From: an uncultured Sphingomonadaceae bacterium
GTDB taxonomy: Bacteria; Pseudomonadota; Alphaproteobacteria; Sphingomonadales; Sphingomonadaceae
Length of the DNA stretch: 64,000 nucleotides
Assembly: GCA_947497455.1 (NCBI GenBank)
Contig: CANMGU010000002.1
Span: forward strand, 900,506-964,505
Direction: 5' to 3'
Shown: in pieces, positions 9,453 through 18,355 of the stretch
Numbering within the stretch: position 1 is the first letter of the stretch
How the letters are laid out: the number at the start of each line of letters is the position of its first letter
The notes under the pieces: model-generated
What the model was told of the DNA's origin: nothing
Seen by the model: only the letters and a program-made list of their open reading frames with translations
Databases searched by the model: none
Translations under genes and position numbers: made by a program

Positions 9453-10067
9453 ATGAAACGGCAGGGATTCATGATGAAATGGCACAAGATAAGATCCTTG
9501 GGGCTATTGGCTGGCCTTGGCCTGCTGAGTGGCTGCGTTAGCTTTGGCGGCGCAGAACCGCCGCCTTTTCTATTGTCGCTTACGCCGGATACACAGGTTG
9601 ATGCTGGCGCCGTTCGGGCCGGGCCGCGTGCCGGGGCGCTGGTGGTCCAGCTGCCTTCCACACCGCAAAAGCTCAATAATCTGCGGGTACCGGTTCAGAC
9701 CAGCACCACTGCGATCGCTTATCTGAAAGAAGCGACCTGGGTCGACAAGCCTGCCCGGCTTTTCCAGGGACTGCTTACCGAAACCATTGCAGCCAAAAAT
9801 AATCGCCTGGTTCTGACTTCGGTTCAGGCGCAGGGCAAAGCCGATACTTATCTGTCCGGCGAACTGGTCAATTTCGGACTAGACGGACCCAGCCTGACCG
9901 TCACGGTCACCTATGATGCGGTGAAAATACGCGACGGTAAACCGGTTGAGAAACGCCGCTTTGAGGCAAGCGAGAATGTTTTTGCCGCAGAGGCGGGTCC
10001 GGTGGGAGAGGCGCTGAATAGGGCCGCAAATAAAGTGGTATTGGAAGTGGCCGACTGGGTCGGTTGA
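9453..10067 (+). CDS. ABC-type transport auxiliary lipoprotein (PqiC-like)
   Basis: 204 aa lipoprotein, the last gene of the Mla operon. The lipobox LLSGC puts the lipidated Cys at residue 28 after a hydrophobic signal (SLGLLAGLGLLSGC). The mature part resembles the ABC-type transport auxiliary lipoprotein component (PqiC/DUF330-like): it carries the region TTAIAYLKEATWVDKPARLFQ followed by a C-terminal stretch with alternating strands. The frame is open from 9423, overlapping mlaD, but the ATG at 9453 has a GAGAGG ribosome site about 9 bases upstream and gives a normal signal length. It probably links the MCE complex to the outer membrane. Confidence 0.85.
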   Translation: MKRQGFMMKWHKIRSLGLLAGLGLLSGCVSFGGAEPPPFLLSLTPDTQVDAGAVRAGPRAGALVVQLPSTPQKLNNLRVPVQTSTTAIAYLKEATWVDKPARLFQGLLTETIAAKNNRLVLTSVQAQGKADTYLSGELVNFGLDGPSLTVTVTYDAVKIRDGKPVEKRRFEASENVFAAEAGPVGEALNRAANKVVLEVADWVG

Positions 10068-10085
10068 TCATCACATCATCGCGGC

Positions 10086-11150
10086 TCAACTATCGCCGTA
10101 AACAAAGCCTTCTGGCTGCGGCCAATCCATCGATGTCGCGGCCATGACGCGGAACAGCCGTCCCATCTCATCCACATGTGTCAGCCGATGATGTGCGGCG
10201 CGGATATTATCGGCTTTTTTCGGTACCAGCTCGGCCAGTCTTTTGGCGCGTTGATCAATGCCTAAGGCTTTCAACCATTGCCCTTGTTCCGCAGGACCAT
10301 GAACAGACAATAGGCGTGTTTTGGCGATATTGCCCAGACTATGAAAATCGACATGGGCGGTCAGGTCTGAAGTGCCGGGACTGTCAAACGGGCTGATCGG
10401 CATGTGATCCTTCACGGCTTGCAATGTGCTGCCGGTACCAGGGCGATCATAGCCATAGTCTATGACCAGGATTGCGCCCCCTTGTTTGGCTATCCGGTGC
10501 GACAGTTCGCCGAAAATCTGGATGCTGGCCGGAGAGCTTTCCAATATGGTTCCGTTGGGCAAGCCTGCGGAGGATTTGGATATCTGATTGTCGATTGTTT
10601 GTGTTCCCGGAATCGCGATAAATTTATTCCGTTCCCGCGCGACCATATGACGGCGCCATCCCGCCTGCGTTGCGACAAATTGTTCCACTGGAAGAGCATC
10701 GAAAAATTCATTGGCAACAATGAGCAACGGGGCGTCGGTGGGCAGGCTGTCGATCGTTTCATGCCAAGCGGCACTTTTGTGAAGCTGTGCCTGTTTAGCC
10801 TTTAACACTGGGCTGGTTTCGACAAAATGGGCCTGGGGATTACAATCAAATTTGGACATGGCCCGCAGCGCATCGGATGCCAGCGTGCCTCGGCCTGGTC
10901 CCAGTTCAACATAATGGACATGGTCCGGCTGTTCCTTGCGGAGCCATAAGTCGGCCAACCAGATACCGACTAGCTCTCCGAACATCTGGCTCATCTCCGG
11001 CGCAGTGACGAAATCGCCATCCTCGCCAATCGGATCTTTTGCGGCGTAATAGGCGGTATTTGCGATAGCCATGTATTCGCTGAGCGCTATCGGTCCGTCA
11101 CGGTCGATTTTCTCCGCGAGAATATGCGCCGCCGACTTGTGTTCAAGCAA
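10086..11150 (-). CDS. SAM-dependent methyltransferase, MidA/NDUFAF7 family (DUF185)
   Basis: About 354 aa class I methyltransferase of the family whose mitochondrial member NDUFAF7 methylates an arginine of complex I. The SAM-binding glycine motif is [15 protein letters not shown], preceded by the family block [16 protein letters not shown] choose a TTG start at 11150 ([15 protein letters not shown]), because it lies just after GGAGAAA and overlaps the lgt stop by 8 bases; the frame is open further upstream, but only inside lgt. The pairing of lgt with this gene is common in alphaproteobacteria. The bacterial substrate is not established. Confidence 0.88.
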   Translation of the reverse strand: MLEHKSAAHILAEKIDRDGPIALSEYMAIANTAYYAAKDPIGEDGDFVTAPEMSQMFGELVGIWLADLWLRKEQPDHVHYVELGPGRGTLASDALRAMSKFDCNPQAHFVETSPVLKAKQAQLHKSAAWHETIDSLPTDAPLLIVANEFFDALPVEQFVATQAGWRRHMVARERNKFIAIPGTQTIDNQISKSSAGLPNGTILESSPASIQIFGELSHRIAKQGGAILVIDYGYDRPGTGSTLQAVKDHMPISPFDSPGTSDLTAHVDFHSLGNIAKTRLLSVHGPAEQGQWLKALGIDQRAKRLAELVPKKADNIRAAHHRLTHVDEMGRLFRVMAATSMDWPQPEGFVYGDS

Positions 11151-12045
11151 TGCTCTTTTCTCCGGCGGTTGGCTCAACGCGGACGCGGCGGCCTTTGGAA
11201 GTGAACACCAGATAGACGCCAAGCAGCAGCATCGGTACCGTTAGCGTTTGTCCCATGGTCAGACCCCAGCTGAGATTCTCGAGCCCCTGATCCGGTTGAC
11301 GGAAAAATTCGACGGTGAACCGGCTGAGGCCATAAACCAGCAGACCAGTGCCGACCAGTTTGCCTGGATGATAGCGCGCGTCGGTTTTCCAGAAAAGCAG
11401 CGACGTGATGATGAAATAAAGCAGCCCTTCGAGACCCGCTTCATATAACTGGCTCGGATGGCGCGGGACATCGCCGCCCATCGGGAAAATAATCGCCCAG
11501 GGTACCTCGGTCGCGCGGCCCCAAAGCTCGCCATTGACGAAATTGGCGAGGCGGCCAAATAACAGGCCGAAGGGTATGACGCACGCAATATAGTCGCAGA
11601 TGCGCAGGAAGCTGAGCTTCTCCTTACGAGAAATGTACCAGATCGCCAGCACGACGCCCAATACGCCGCCATGGAGTGACATACCGCCATTCCAGACTTG
11701 CAGGATCTCAATCGGAGTCTTGAGAATTTCCGGCTTGTAGAAAAATACATAGCCCAGTCGTCCACCCAGAATGATTCCCAGCGTCGCGTAAAAGATCATG
11801 TCATCAGCGTGCCGGCGGGCCAGCGGTGCGCCGGGTTCCTTGATCAGTTTCGTAAGATACCAATACCCGATCAAAATCCCGGCGAGATAGGCAAGCGAAT
11901 ACCATTTCAGCTGAAAAAAGCCGAGGTCAAGTGCGTTGGGAGACAGTCCCAATTCCTCAAATCGCGTAAATTGCGCCGCACTTGCAAGAATAATATCAAT
12001 CAACTCTTTTCCCCGTTCGCTTTCATCGTCATATAGCAAGGGCAT
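11143..12045 (-). CDS. lgt: Prolipoprotein diacylglyceryl transferase
   Basis: Transfers diacylglycerol from phosphatidylglycerol to the lipobox Cys of prolipoproteins in the inner membrane. The Lgt signature [21 protein letters not shown] is present and holds the catalytic arginine region; seven hydrophobic segments can be seen. It is about 300 aa, slightly long at the N-terminus ([12 protein letters not shown] precedes the usual first residues), so a downstream start is possible. The lipoprotein genes in this window (9453, 17857, 26353) would be its substrates. It is divergent from the acyl-CoA ligase gene. Confidence 0.94.
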   Translation of the reverse strand: MPLLYDDESERGKELIDIILASAAQFTRFEELGLSPNALDLGFFQLKWYSLAYLAGILIGYWYLTKLIKEPGAPLARRHADDMIFYATLGIILGGRLGYVFFYKPEILKTPIEILQVWNGGMSLHGGVLGVVLAIWYISRKEKLSFLRICDYIACVIPFGLLFGRLANFVNGELWGRATEVPWAIIFPMGGDVPRHPSQLYEAGLEGLLYFIITSLLFWKTDARYHPGKLVGTGLLVYGLSRFTVEFFRQPDQGLENLSWGLTMGQTLTVPMLLLGVYLVFTSKGRRVRVEPTAGEKSIA

Positions 12046-12108
12046 ATAACGGGAAATTCTCCGATACCAAGAGAGAAACCCAAATAGACTTTGTGGGAGA
12101 AATGTGAA

Positions 12109-13815
12109 ATGCCATCGCCATTAGACGCTATGATCGACGAAACCTTGGGCGTCATGACACAGCCGGGACAGCTTCTGGAGCTCTCCACGGTCAACAAATA
12201 CGGCGTAGATATGCCGATGTTTAAAAATGCGCCGAGCAATGTCTCTGACTTTTTTGCCTTTTTCTGCATGCAGCATGCCGACAAGGAATTTCTCGTCGAT
12301 GGTGATATCCGGCTGACTTTTAAGGAAACTTATGCCGTTGCTCGGGTTTTGGCTGGCGGATTGGTCGCTGGACATGGCGTCAAGAAAGGCGACCGTATCG
12401 GGATCGCTGCCCGCAACTCCGCCAACTGGATCATCCTCGACATGGCAATCACTATGGCGGGCGGTGTCTCCACCAAGTTAAATGGTTGGTGGCAAGGTGA
12501 TGAACTGGCCGACGGTATTGAAGATGTCAGTTGCTCGATTGTTTTTGCCGATCCGCAGCGCGCAGCGCGATTGACCGAATCGGGTCGTGACCATGGCGCA
12601 GAGGTCGTTTTGTTCGATCATGATGTTGCGCCGCTTGAAGGCTTGAAGGCCTGTCTGGCCAATGGCGGTGATGCGGAGACCCCGCTGCCGCAAATGGGTC
12701 CGGAGGACAATGCGACCATATTGTTCACCTCAGGTTCGACCGGCCGATCGAAAGGTGCCTATGCCGAGCATCGCTCGGTCGTACAGGGCGCGATGAGCTT
12801 TGTCGGAGCCTTTGCGGTGATGGCAAATCTGATGGAAAAAGCAGGCACTTTGCCCGATATTCAGCCGACCGCTTTGGTTGCGGTTCCCCTGTTTCACGTC
12901 ACGGCTTCGGTGCCACTGGTTCTGGTGAGCTACGCGATTGGCCGCAAGCTGGTGATGCAGAAAAAATGGGACGCAGAAGAGGCCATGCGTCTGATCGAGA
13001 AGGAAAAAGTGACCTATTTTGTGGGCGTTCCGCTGATGAGCATGGAGATATACGCGCATCCTAAGGTCAATGACTATGATCTGAGCACCTGTGTTTCCAT
13101 GGCAGCTGGCGGTGCGCCGCGTCCGGTTGAGCATGTCAAACGGATCAAAGAAGGGATGGGCAAGGGCTTTCCGCTTATTGGCTATGGTCTCACCGAGACT
13201 AATGGTGTCGGTTGTTCCAATCAGAATGAAAATTATCTCGCCAAACCCGACAGTACAGGTCGTGCGACGCCGCCTATCGTTGATGTTGGCATATTGGATG
13301 ATGACGGAAACAAAGTACCACAAAGCGAGCGCGGAGAAGTCTGCATCCGTTCATCCGCCAATTTCACCGGCTATTGGAATAATGAGCAGGCCACCAAAGA
13401 CGCCTTTACCGATGATGGCTATTTCCGCACCGGGGATATCGGCTATCTGGACGAAGACGGTTATCTGTTTATCGTCGACCGCAAGAAAGAGATTATCATT
13501 CGCGGCGGTGAGAATATCAGCTGTCAGGAAGTGGAAGCGGCAATATATAGCCATACTTCTGTCGCAGAAGCCTGCATTTTCGGCGTTGATGATGAGCGCT
13601 TCGGTGAAGTTCCGGCTCTGGTCTACCATGTGAAAGATGGCGAAACACTGCCGCAGGACGAGCTACTGGAATTTTTGAAAGACAAGCTCGCGCCGTTTAA
13701 AATGCCAGTGCATATCTGGCAATATGAGGATCCGCTGCCCAAATTGGGAACGGCAAAAATCGCCAAAATCGTGTTGGCCAAGAAGCACCGGGAAATGCTG
13801 GTCGCTTCGGGATGA
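12109..13815 (+). CDS. Class I adenylate-forming enzyme, acyl-CoA ligase
   Basis: 568 aa AMP-dependent ligase that activates a carboxylic acid as acyl-AMP and then acyl-CoA. The P-loop is [13 protein letters not shown]5 is [10 protein letters not shown]7 is [16 protein letters not shown]8 is [14 protein letters not shown]. The A10 region is [10 protein letters not shown]: the catalytic Lys is present but the usual Gly before it is Ala. The start at 12109 ([10 protein letters not shown]) follows GGGAGA; the frame is open 6 codons earlier at a TTG. Its last bases overlap glnD by 4. Length and motifs suggest a medium/long-chain or aryl acid; the substrate is unknown. Confidence 0.88.
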   Translation: MPSPLDAMIDETLGVMTQPGQLLELSTVNKYGVDMPMFKNAPSNVSDFFAFFCMQHADKEFLVDGDIRLTFKETYAVARVLAGGLVAGHGVKKGDRIGIAARNSANWIILDMAITMAGGVSTKLNGWWQGDELADGIEDVSCSIVFADPQRAARLTESGRDHGAEVVLFDHDVAPLEGLKACLANGGDAETPLPQMGPEDNATILFTSGSTGRSKGAYAEHRSVVQGAMSFVGAFAVMANLMEKAGTLPDIQPTALVAVPLFHVTASVPLVLVSYAIGRKLVMQKKWDAEEAMRLIEKEKVTYFVGVPLMSMEIYAHPKVNDYDLSTCVSMAAGGAPRPVEHVKRIKEGMGKGFPLIGYGLTETNGVGCSNQNENYLAKPDSTGRATPPIVDVGILDDDGNKVPQSERGEVCIRSSANFTGYWNNEQATKDAFTDDGYFRTGDIGYLDEDGYLFIVDRKKEIIIRGGENISCQEVEAAIYSHTSVAEACIFGVDDERFGEVPALVYHVKDGETLPQDELLEFLKDKLAPFKMPVHIWQYEDPLPKLGTAKIAKIVLAKKHREMLVASG

Positions 13816-16595
13816 ATGTTCGCGCCAATATACCCAGGCCGGCAACTGATCCGGGAAAGCGGATTGTACGGCAGCGGGATATTGTCGATCGCCGTAAGTT
13901 GTCCGAGGCGATCGAGGCGCTGATCACCGAACATGGGATTGCCAGGGCCCGCCCCAAAATATTGCCGCTGCTCCAACAGGCGCTCGCCGACGGCCGGGCA
14001 GAGATTAGTCGGCGATTGATCGAAAAGCCGTCTGCGGGCCACGAAGCGGCGGCGGCACAGTCATTCCTGATCGACCAGCTCGTCCGGATCATTCATGATA
14101 TCGCGGTGGGGCACCAATATCCGGTGAACAATCCCTCATCGGGTGAACGGATTGCGGTGATGGCGGTCGGCGGCTACGGGCGCAGCGAAATGGCGCCTCA
14201 TAGTGATGTCGACATTGCCTTTTTGACTCCTCATAAACAGACCAGCTGGACCGAACAAGCGATTGAAGCGATGCTTTACTGGCTTTGGGACCTGGGCTTG
14301 AAAGTCGGGCAAAGCAGCCGTTCGATCGATGAGATGGTCCGCATGGCCAACGAGGATCTCAGCATCCGCACCGCCTTGCTAGAGGGGCGCTATGTCTGGG
14401 GCGATACCGGTGTCTATGAGGAATCAAAGGCCCGGTTTTTTGCCGATGTCGTATCCGGAACCGACCGAACCTTTGTATCGGAAAAACTGGCTGAACGTGA
14501 TGCGCGCCATGTCCGCATGGGCGATAGTCGCTATGTGGTTGAACCGAATGTCAAAGAAGGCAAAGGCGGATTGCGTGACCTGCAGACACTTTATTGGATT
14601 GGCAAATACATACACCGGGTCGCTTCCGCAGAAGAGCTCGTCGATGTTGGGCTGTTGACCACGGCGGAGTTTAAACGGTTTCGCAAAGCTGCGAATTTCC
14701 TCTGGGCGGTGCGTTGTCATATGCATGATATGACCGGTCGCGCAGAAGATCGGCTGACATTTGATCTGCAAACCGGCGTCGCACAGCGCATGCGATTTGC
14801 CGACCGACCTGGTAAATCGGCGGTGGAACGGTTCATGCAATATTATTTCCTGAACGCCAAAGTGGTCGGGAATTTGACTGGCGTGTTCCTCGCCCATCTC
14901 GACGAAACGCACAATGCAGGCGTCAGGCGGTTCATCCCCAATATCACACGGCGACCCAAGAAGCTCAAAGGATTTACACTGGACCGCGGGCGGCTGGCGC
15001 TTCCTGACGAAAGTTTCTTTGAAGAAGACCCGGTTCGTCTGATCGAGATTTTCCAGCTTGCAGATAAACATGAGCTGGAAATTCATCCGCTGGCTATGCG
15101 TGCTGCGCGCCGTGATGCGAAACTGATCACGAACAAGATCCGCAAGGATCGCCGCGCAAACAAACTGTTCCTGGATGTGCTCTGTTCGCCGCGCGATCCC
15201 GAACTGGTGTTGCGCTGGATGAATGAAGCTTCGATTTTCGGGCGTTTCATTCCCGATTTCGGCCGGGTCGTCGCGCAGATGCAATTTGACATGTATCATC
15301 ATTATACAGTGGACGAGCACAGTATAAGAGCGATCGGACTGCTGGCACGGATCGGCAGCGGTGATCTGGTCGATGATCACCCCAATTCCACCGAAACGAT
15401 CAAGAAACTGAAAAACCGGCGTGTACTGTTTGTTGCGACGTTGCTGCATGACATTGCTAAAGGTCGGGGCGGGGATCACAGCATATTGGGTGCCGAAGTG
15501 GCGATGAAATTATGCCCACGCTTGGGTCTTGAACCCTATGAAACGGAGCTGGTTGCCTGGTTGGTGCGGCACCATCTGTTGATGTCCGCTATGGCGTTTA
15601 AACGCGATCTTTCAGATTTCAAAACCATTCAGGACTTTGTCAGCCAGGTCAAAAGTATCGAGCGGCTGCGCTTGTTAACAGTGCTGACCGTGGTTGATAT
15701 TCGCGCCGTGGGTCCGGGGGTCTGGAATAGTTGGAAGCGGCAGTTGCTGACAGACCTGTTTCAGGCTGCTGAAGAAATGTTGCTGCTCGGCCATAAGCAG
15801 CGTGGCCGCAAGGAACGGATCACCCAGAAAAAGGCGGCACTGGCGGAAGCTTTGGATATACCGAAGCCGCAATTTACAAAGCTTGCAAAGCGTTTGACCG
15901 ACCCATATTGGATCGCCGAACCGGATGATATTATCGCCCATAATGCCCGGCTGATGATGCGTGCTGGCGATGATAACCTAGCCATATCGGCAGATGCCTA
16001 TCCCGAACGCGGTGCGACTTTGGTGACCATTTATGCTGCCGATCATCCCGGACTTTTCTATCGCATTGCCGGCGGTATTCATGTCGCAGGCGGTAACATT
16101 ATTGACGCTCGCATTCATACCACCCGTGATGGCATGGCACTGGACAATTTTCTGGTGCAGGACCAGCATGGCCAGCCCTTCGCTGAAGATGCGCAACTTG
16201 CGCGCCTAAAGCAAGCCGTGGAGGACGCACTGGCCAATCGTTCCAAACTGGCAACGAAGCTGGAAGCTCGACCGCTTGCCCATTCGCGCGCTGGGGCGTT
16301 TAATATCGTGCCCAATGCGATGGTCGATAATGACGCATCCAATCGTTTCACCGTGATCGAAGTAACCGCGCAGGATCGGCCCGCTTTGCTCAATGAACTG
16401 GCCCATGCGTTGTTCGAGTCAAAAGTCACCGTGCACAGCGCCCATATTGCGACTTATGGCGAGCGTGCGGTTGATACGTTCTACATTACCGATCTGCTGG
16501 GCGGGAAAATTGAGAGCAAGGCTCGTCTGAACGGTTTGAAGAAGAAACTGACCAATGCGGCGACACAGAAGGAAGCCGAAAAGACCGCCGCTTAA
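13812..16595 (+). CDS. glnD: [Protein-PII] uridylyltransferase/uridylyl-removing enzyme
   Basis: 927 aa sensor of nitrogen status that adds or removes UMP on PII proteins. Domains in order: nucleotidyltransferase with GGYGRSEMAPHSDVDIAFL at about residue 118, the GlnD central domain, an HD hydrolase (HDIAKGRGGDHS, about residue 545), and two C-terminal ACT domains (about residues 730-800 and 840-910) that sense glutamine. All key motifs are intact. The start overlaps the acyl-CoA ligase stop (ATGA), so expression is probably coupled, and the stop overlaps that of the convergent yceD gene by 4 bases. Confidence 0.96.
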   Translation: MNVRANIPRPATDPGKRIVRQRDIVDRRKLSEAIEALITEHGIARARPKILPLLQQALADGRAEISRRLIEKPSAGHEAAAAQSFLIDQLVRIIHDIAVGHQYPVNNPSSGERIAVMAVGGYGRSEMAPHSDVDIAFLTPHKQTSWTEQAIEAMLYWLWDLGLKVGQSSRSIDEMVRMANEDLSIRTALLEGRYVWGDTGVYEESKARFFADVVSGTDRTFVSEKLAERDARHVRMGDSRYVVEPNVKEGKGGLRDLQTLYWIGKYIHRVASAEELVDVGLLTTAEFKRFRKAANFLWAVRCHMHDMTGRAEDRLTFDLQTGVAQRMRFADRPGKSAVERFMQYYFLNAKVVGNLTGVFLAHLDETHNAGVRRFIPNITRRPKKLKGFTLDRGRLALPDESFFEEDPVRLIEIFQLADKHELEIHPLAMRAARRDAKLITNKIRKDRRANKLFLDVLCSPRDPELVLRWMNEASIFGRFIPDFGRVVAQMQFDMYHHYTVDEHSIRAIGLLARIGSGDLVDDHPNSTETIKKLKNRRVLFVATLLHDIAKGRGGDHSILGAEVAMKLCPRLGLEPYETELVAWLVRHHLLMSAMAFKRDLSDFKTIQDFVSQVKSIERLRLLTVLTVVDIRAVGPGVWNSWKRQLLTDLFQAAEEMLLLGHKQRGRKERITQKKAALAEALDIPKPQFTKLAKRLTDPYWIAEPDDIIAHNARLMMRAGDDNLAISADAYPERGATLVTIYAADHPGLFYRIAGGIHVAGGNIIDARIHTTRDGMALDNFLVQDQHGQPFAEDAQLARLKQAVEDALANRSKLATKLEARPLAHSRAGAFNIVPNAMVDNDASNRFTVIEVTAQDRPALLNELAHALFESKVTVHSAHIATYGERAVDTFYITDLLGGKIESKARLNGLKKKLTNAATQKEAEKTAA

Positions 16596-17134
16596 CCAAG
16601 CTTGTCCTTTAGCGCTGACAATGCGCCAAAGGGGCCCGCCTCTTCCTCGCTCTTCAACCCCTTTTTCTGCGCTATCTGATCCGCATCAGGGCCGCGGGGA
16701 TAGGGGTCGAGGGCGAGATATAGAGTTTGCGCAATGGCTTCACCCAGATCAATTTGGGCTGTTTCATATTCGATGACATCACAATCCTCCGCAGCCAGTT
16801 CGATTTCTTCTTCGCTCTGCGGGATGTCGGTTTTTTCGACAAAGATAATATTGAAGGCTTCGTTCACCTGGACAGGGAAGGGTTGGCCGCTGATTGCGCA
16901 TGTCTGATGCAGGTCGGACAGGATATGGCCGGTCATTCTGATCTCATGCTCTTGGGCTTCAAGGCGATAGTCTGCCTCGATTGTTTCGATCGATGGCAGG
17001 TCAAAGCGCTTGGCCAAGGCCTGGCGCTGTTCCTCATCCGCCACAATCTTGTCGGTTAGCGGGGCACCGCCAATGTCGGACAGTTTCATGATCCGGGATA
17101 GTTCCGGTGGGGGCAAGGGCGTTGATGCGTTCAT
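16592..17134 (-). CDS. yceD: YceD family protein (DUF177), 23S rRNA accumulation
   Basis: 180 aa acidic protein of the DUF177/YceD family. The diagnostic Cys pair region reads DLHQTCAISGQPFPVQVNEAF, followed by a C-terminal acidic stretch and EAIAQTLYLALDPYPRGPDAD, typical of the family. In E. coli and plants relatives support 23S rRNA or ribosome accumulation. Usual partners plsX/rpmF are not in the window; here it overlaps by 4 bases (ATGA) the stop of the cytochrome bc1 chaperone gene upstream, an arrangement common in sphingomonads. Confidence 0.88.
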   Translation of the reverse strand: MNASTPLPPPELSRIMKLSDIGGAPLTDKIVADEEQRQALAKRFDLPSIETIEADYRLEAQEHEIRMTGHILSDLHQTCAISGQPFPVQVNEAFNIIFVEKTDIPQSEEEIELAAEDCDVIEYETAQIDLGEAIAQTLYLALDPYPRGPDADQIAQKKGLKSEEEAGPFGALSALKDKLG

Positions 17135-17658
17135 GAGGCTACCTTTGCGATATTTCCGGCAATGACCTGATCGACTCCAGTCTGGTCAAGCTGATCGTAA
17201 AAGTCGGCAAAATGTCTGGTCGTGAAATCGAGCGCTTCGGATGCCGGCGCATCTCCGCGATACAGATTTCGAACAAGCGCTTCACCGAGATCAGCATCGC
17301 CTGTCAATGCGCCCCGGTAGGCGCCCAACCGGCCGCCCAGCGCGCTCATCATCTCGCCAACCCGCTTGCCGACAATCAAATCGCCAATTCCAATCTGACG
17401 GAGCTGCCCTTCCATATCAGTGACAAATAACTCCGTGAGCCATGCTATTTCCTGTTTCGCCTCTTCGGTCTGATCGAGACGGATCAATACGGCGCAAAGA
17501 ATAGCTGCAATCATGTCAAAGCGTCCGTCGAGCGTGTCAGGCACGGCGCCTTTTTCATACCAACCGGGAAAGCGCCCTTCGGAAATCACGGCATTATAGA
17601 GCGGTTGCATGGCCAGATTGGGGTCCTTGCGCCCGAATAGACTGTTCAAGAATGACAT
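17131..17658 (-). CDS. Ubiquinol-cytochrome c chaperone family protein
   Basis: 175 aa protein of the UQCC1/CBP3 family, whose mitochondrial members help assemble cytochrome b of complex III. Features seen: the N-terminal block LYNAVISEGRFPGWYEKGAVPDTLDGRFDMI, family-specific RLDQTE, and the F-V-T-D-M-E-G-Q-L-R-Q-I-G-I-G-D segment. No transmembrane segment, so likely cytoplasmic or peripheral. First gene of a two-gene operon with yceD; their coding regions overlap by 4 bases. Confidence 0.88.
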   Translation of the reverse strand: MSFLNSLFGRKDPNLAMQPLYNAVISEGRFPGWYEKGAVPDTLDGRFDMIAAILCAVLIRLDQTEEAKQEIAWLTELFVTDMEGQLRQIGIGDLIVGKRVGEMMSALGGRLGAYRGALTGDADLGEALVRNLYRGDAPASEALDFTTRHFADFYDQLDQTGVDQVIAGNIAKVAS

Positions 17659-17856
17659 TTATTGTGACCCCGGTTTTCGACGCGAAACAATAGGCTCGTG
17701 CCCTTGTGTGTTAAGACTACATACAGGGGATATTGATATTTGTATCGCGAGATGCAATGGGCCTTATAACAAGTGGCAGGGAAACCGCTACAAGGATCAA
17801 AACCGTCCTGATCGTGCCCCGCACCATCTCGGTGGTTGTTTTGGAGAAGTGAGTTA

Positions 17857-18339
17857 ATGCGTAGCCAATTGAAAATGCAACTCGTATTGACCGGATTGGT
17901 CGCAGGCGGCCTGCTGGTGTCCGGCTGTTCGCCGGTTCGTGGCCATCAGGGTTATATTGTCGACCCGGTGCTGACCAATGCGATCCAGGCCGGGGTTGAC
18001 AATCGGCAATCGGTCGAGGCTTCCCTTGGCCGCCCCACATTTACCGGGCAATTTGATGAAAATGTCTGGTATTATGTATCGCGGGAGACCAAACAGCTTG
18101 CATTTAACTCGCCCAGCGCAAGAGATCAGATGGTGATGCGCGTGACCTTTGACGCGGCAGGCAATGTCGCTGCTGTTGACCGCACCGGACTGGAATTGGT
18201 TGCCAATATCAATCCAAACGGCGATGCAACGCCTACGCTTGGCCGCGAACGCTCTTTCTTTGAAGAACTGTTCGGTAATATCGGCGCTGTTGGTGCACCT
18301 GGTGCACAAGGGGCGAGCAACGACCCGACACGCCCCTAA
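17857..18339 (+). CDS. bamE: BamE-like outer membrane assembly lipoprotein
   Basis: 160 aa lipoprotein with a signal peptide and lipobox LLVSGCSP (lipidated Cys near residue 24). The SmpA/OmlA domain follows: GVDNRQSVEASLGRPTFTG and VWYYVSRETKQ match the conserved helix-strand pattern. BamE stabilises the BAM beta-barrel insertion complex. The C-terminal 35 residues (after GNIGAVGAPGAQG) are low-complexity. Start ATG at 17857 is preferred because GGAG lies 10 bases upstream; the frame is open 7 codons earlier. It is divergent from the bc1 chaperone gene and convergent with malic enzyme. Confidence 0.85.
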   Translation: MRSQLKMQLVLTGLVAGGLLVSGCSPVRGHQGYIVDPVLTNAIQAGVDNRQSVEASLGRPTFTGQFDENVWYYVSRETKQLAFNSPSARDQMVMRVTFDAAGNVAAVDRTGLELVANINPNGDATPTLGRERSFFEELFGNIGAVGAPGAQGASNDPTRP

Positions 18340-18355
18340 CTACCGGTCGTTCTTG

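Noticed and set aside
14424..15479. 351-codon frame on the minus strand inside glnD
   Set aside because: Antisense to an intact, conserved glnD; residues such as runs of Cys, His and Gln have no domain pattern.
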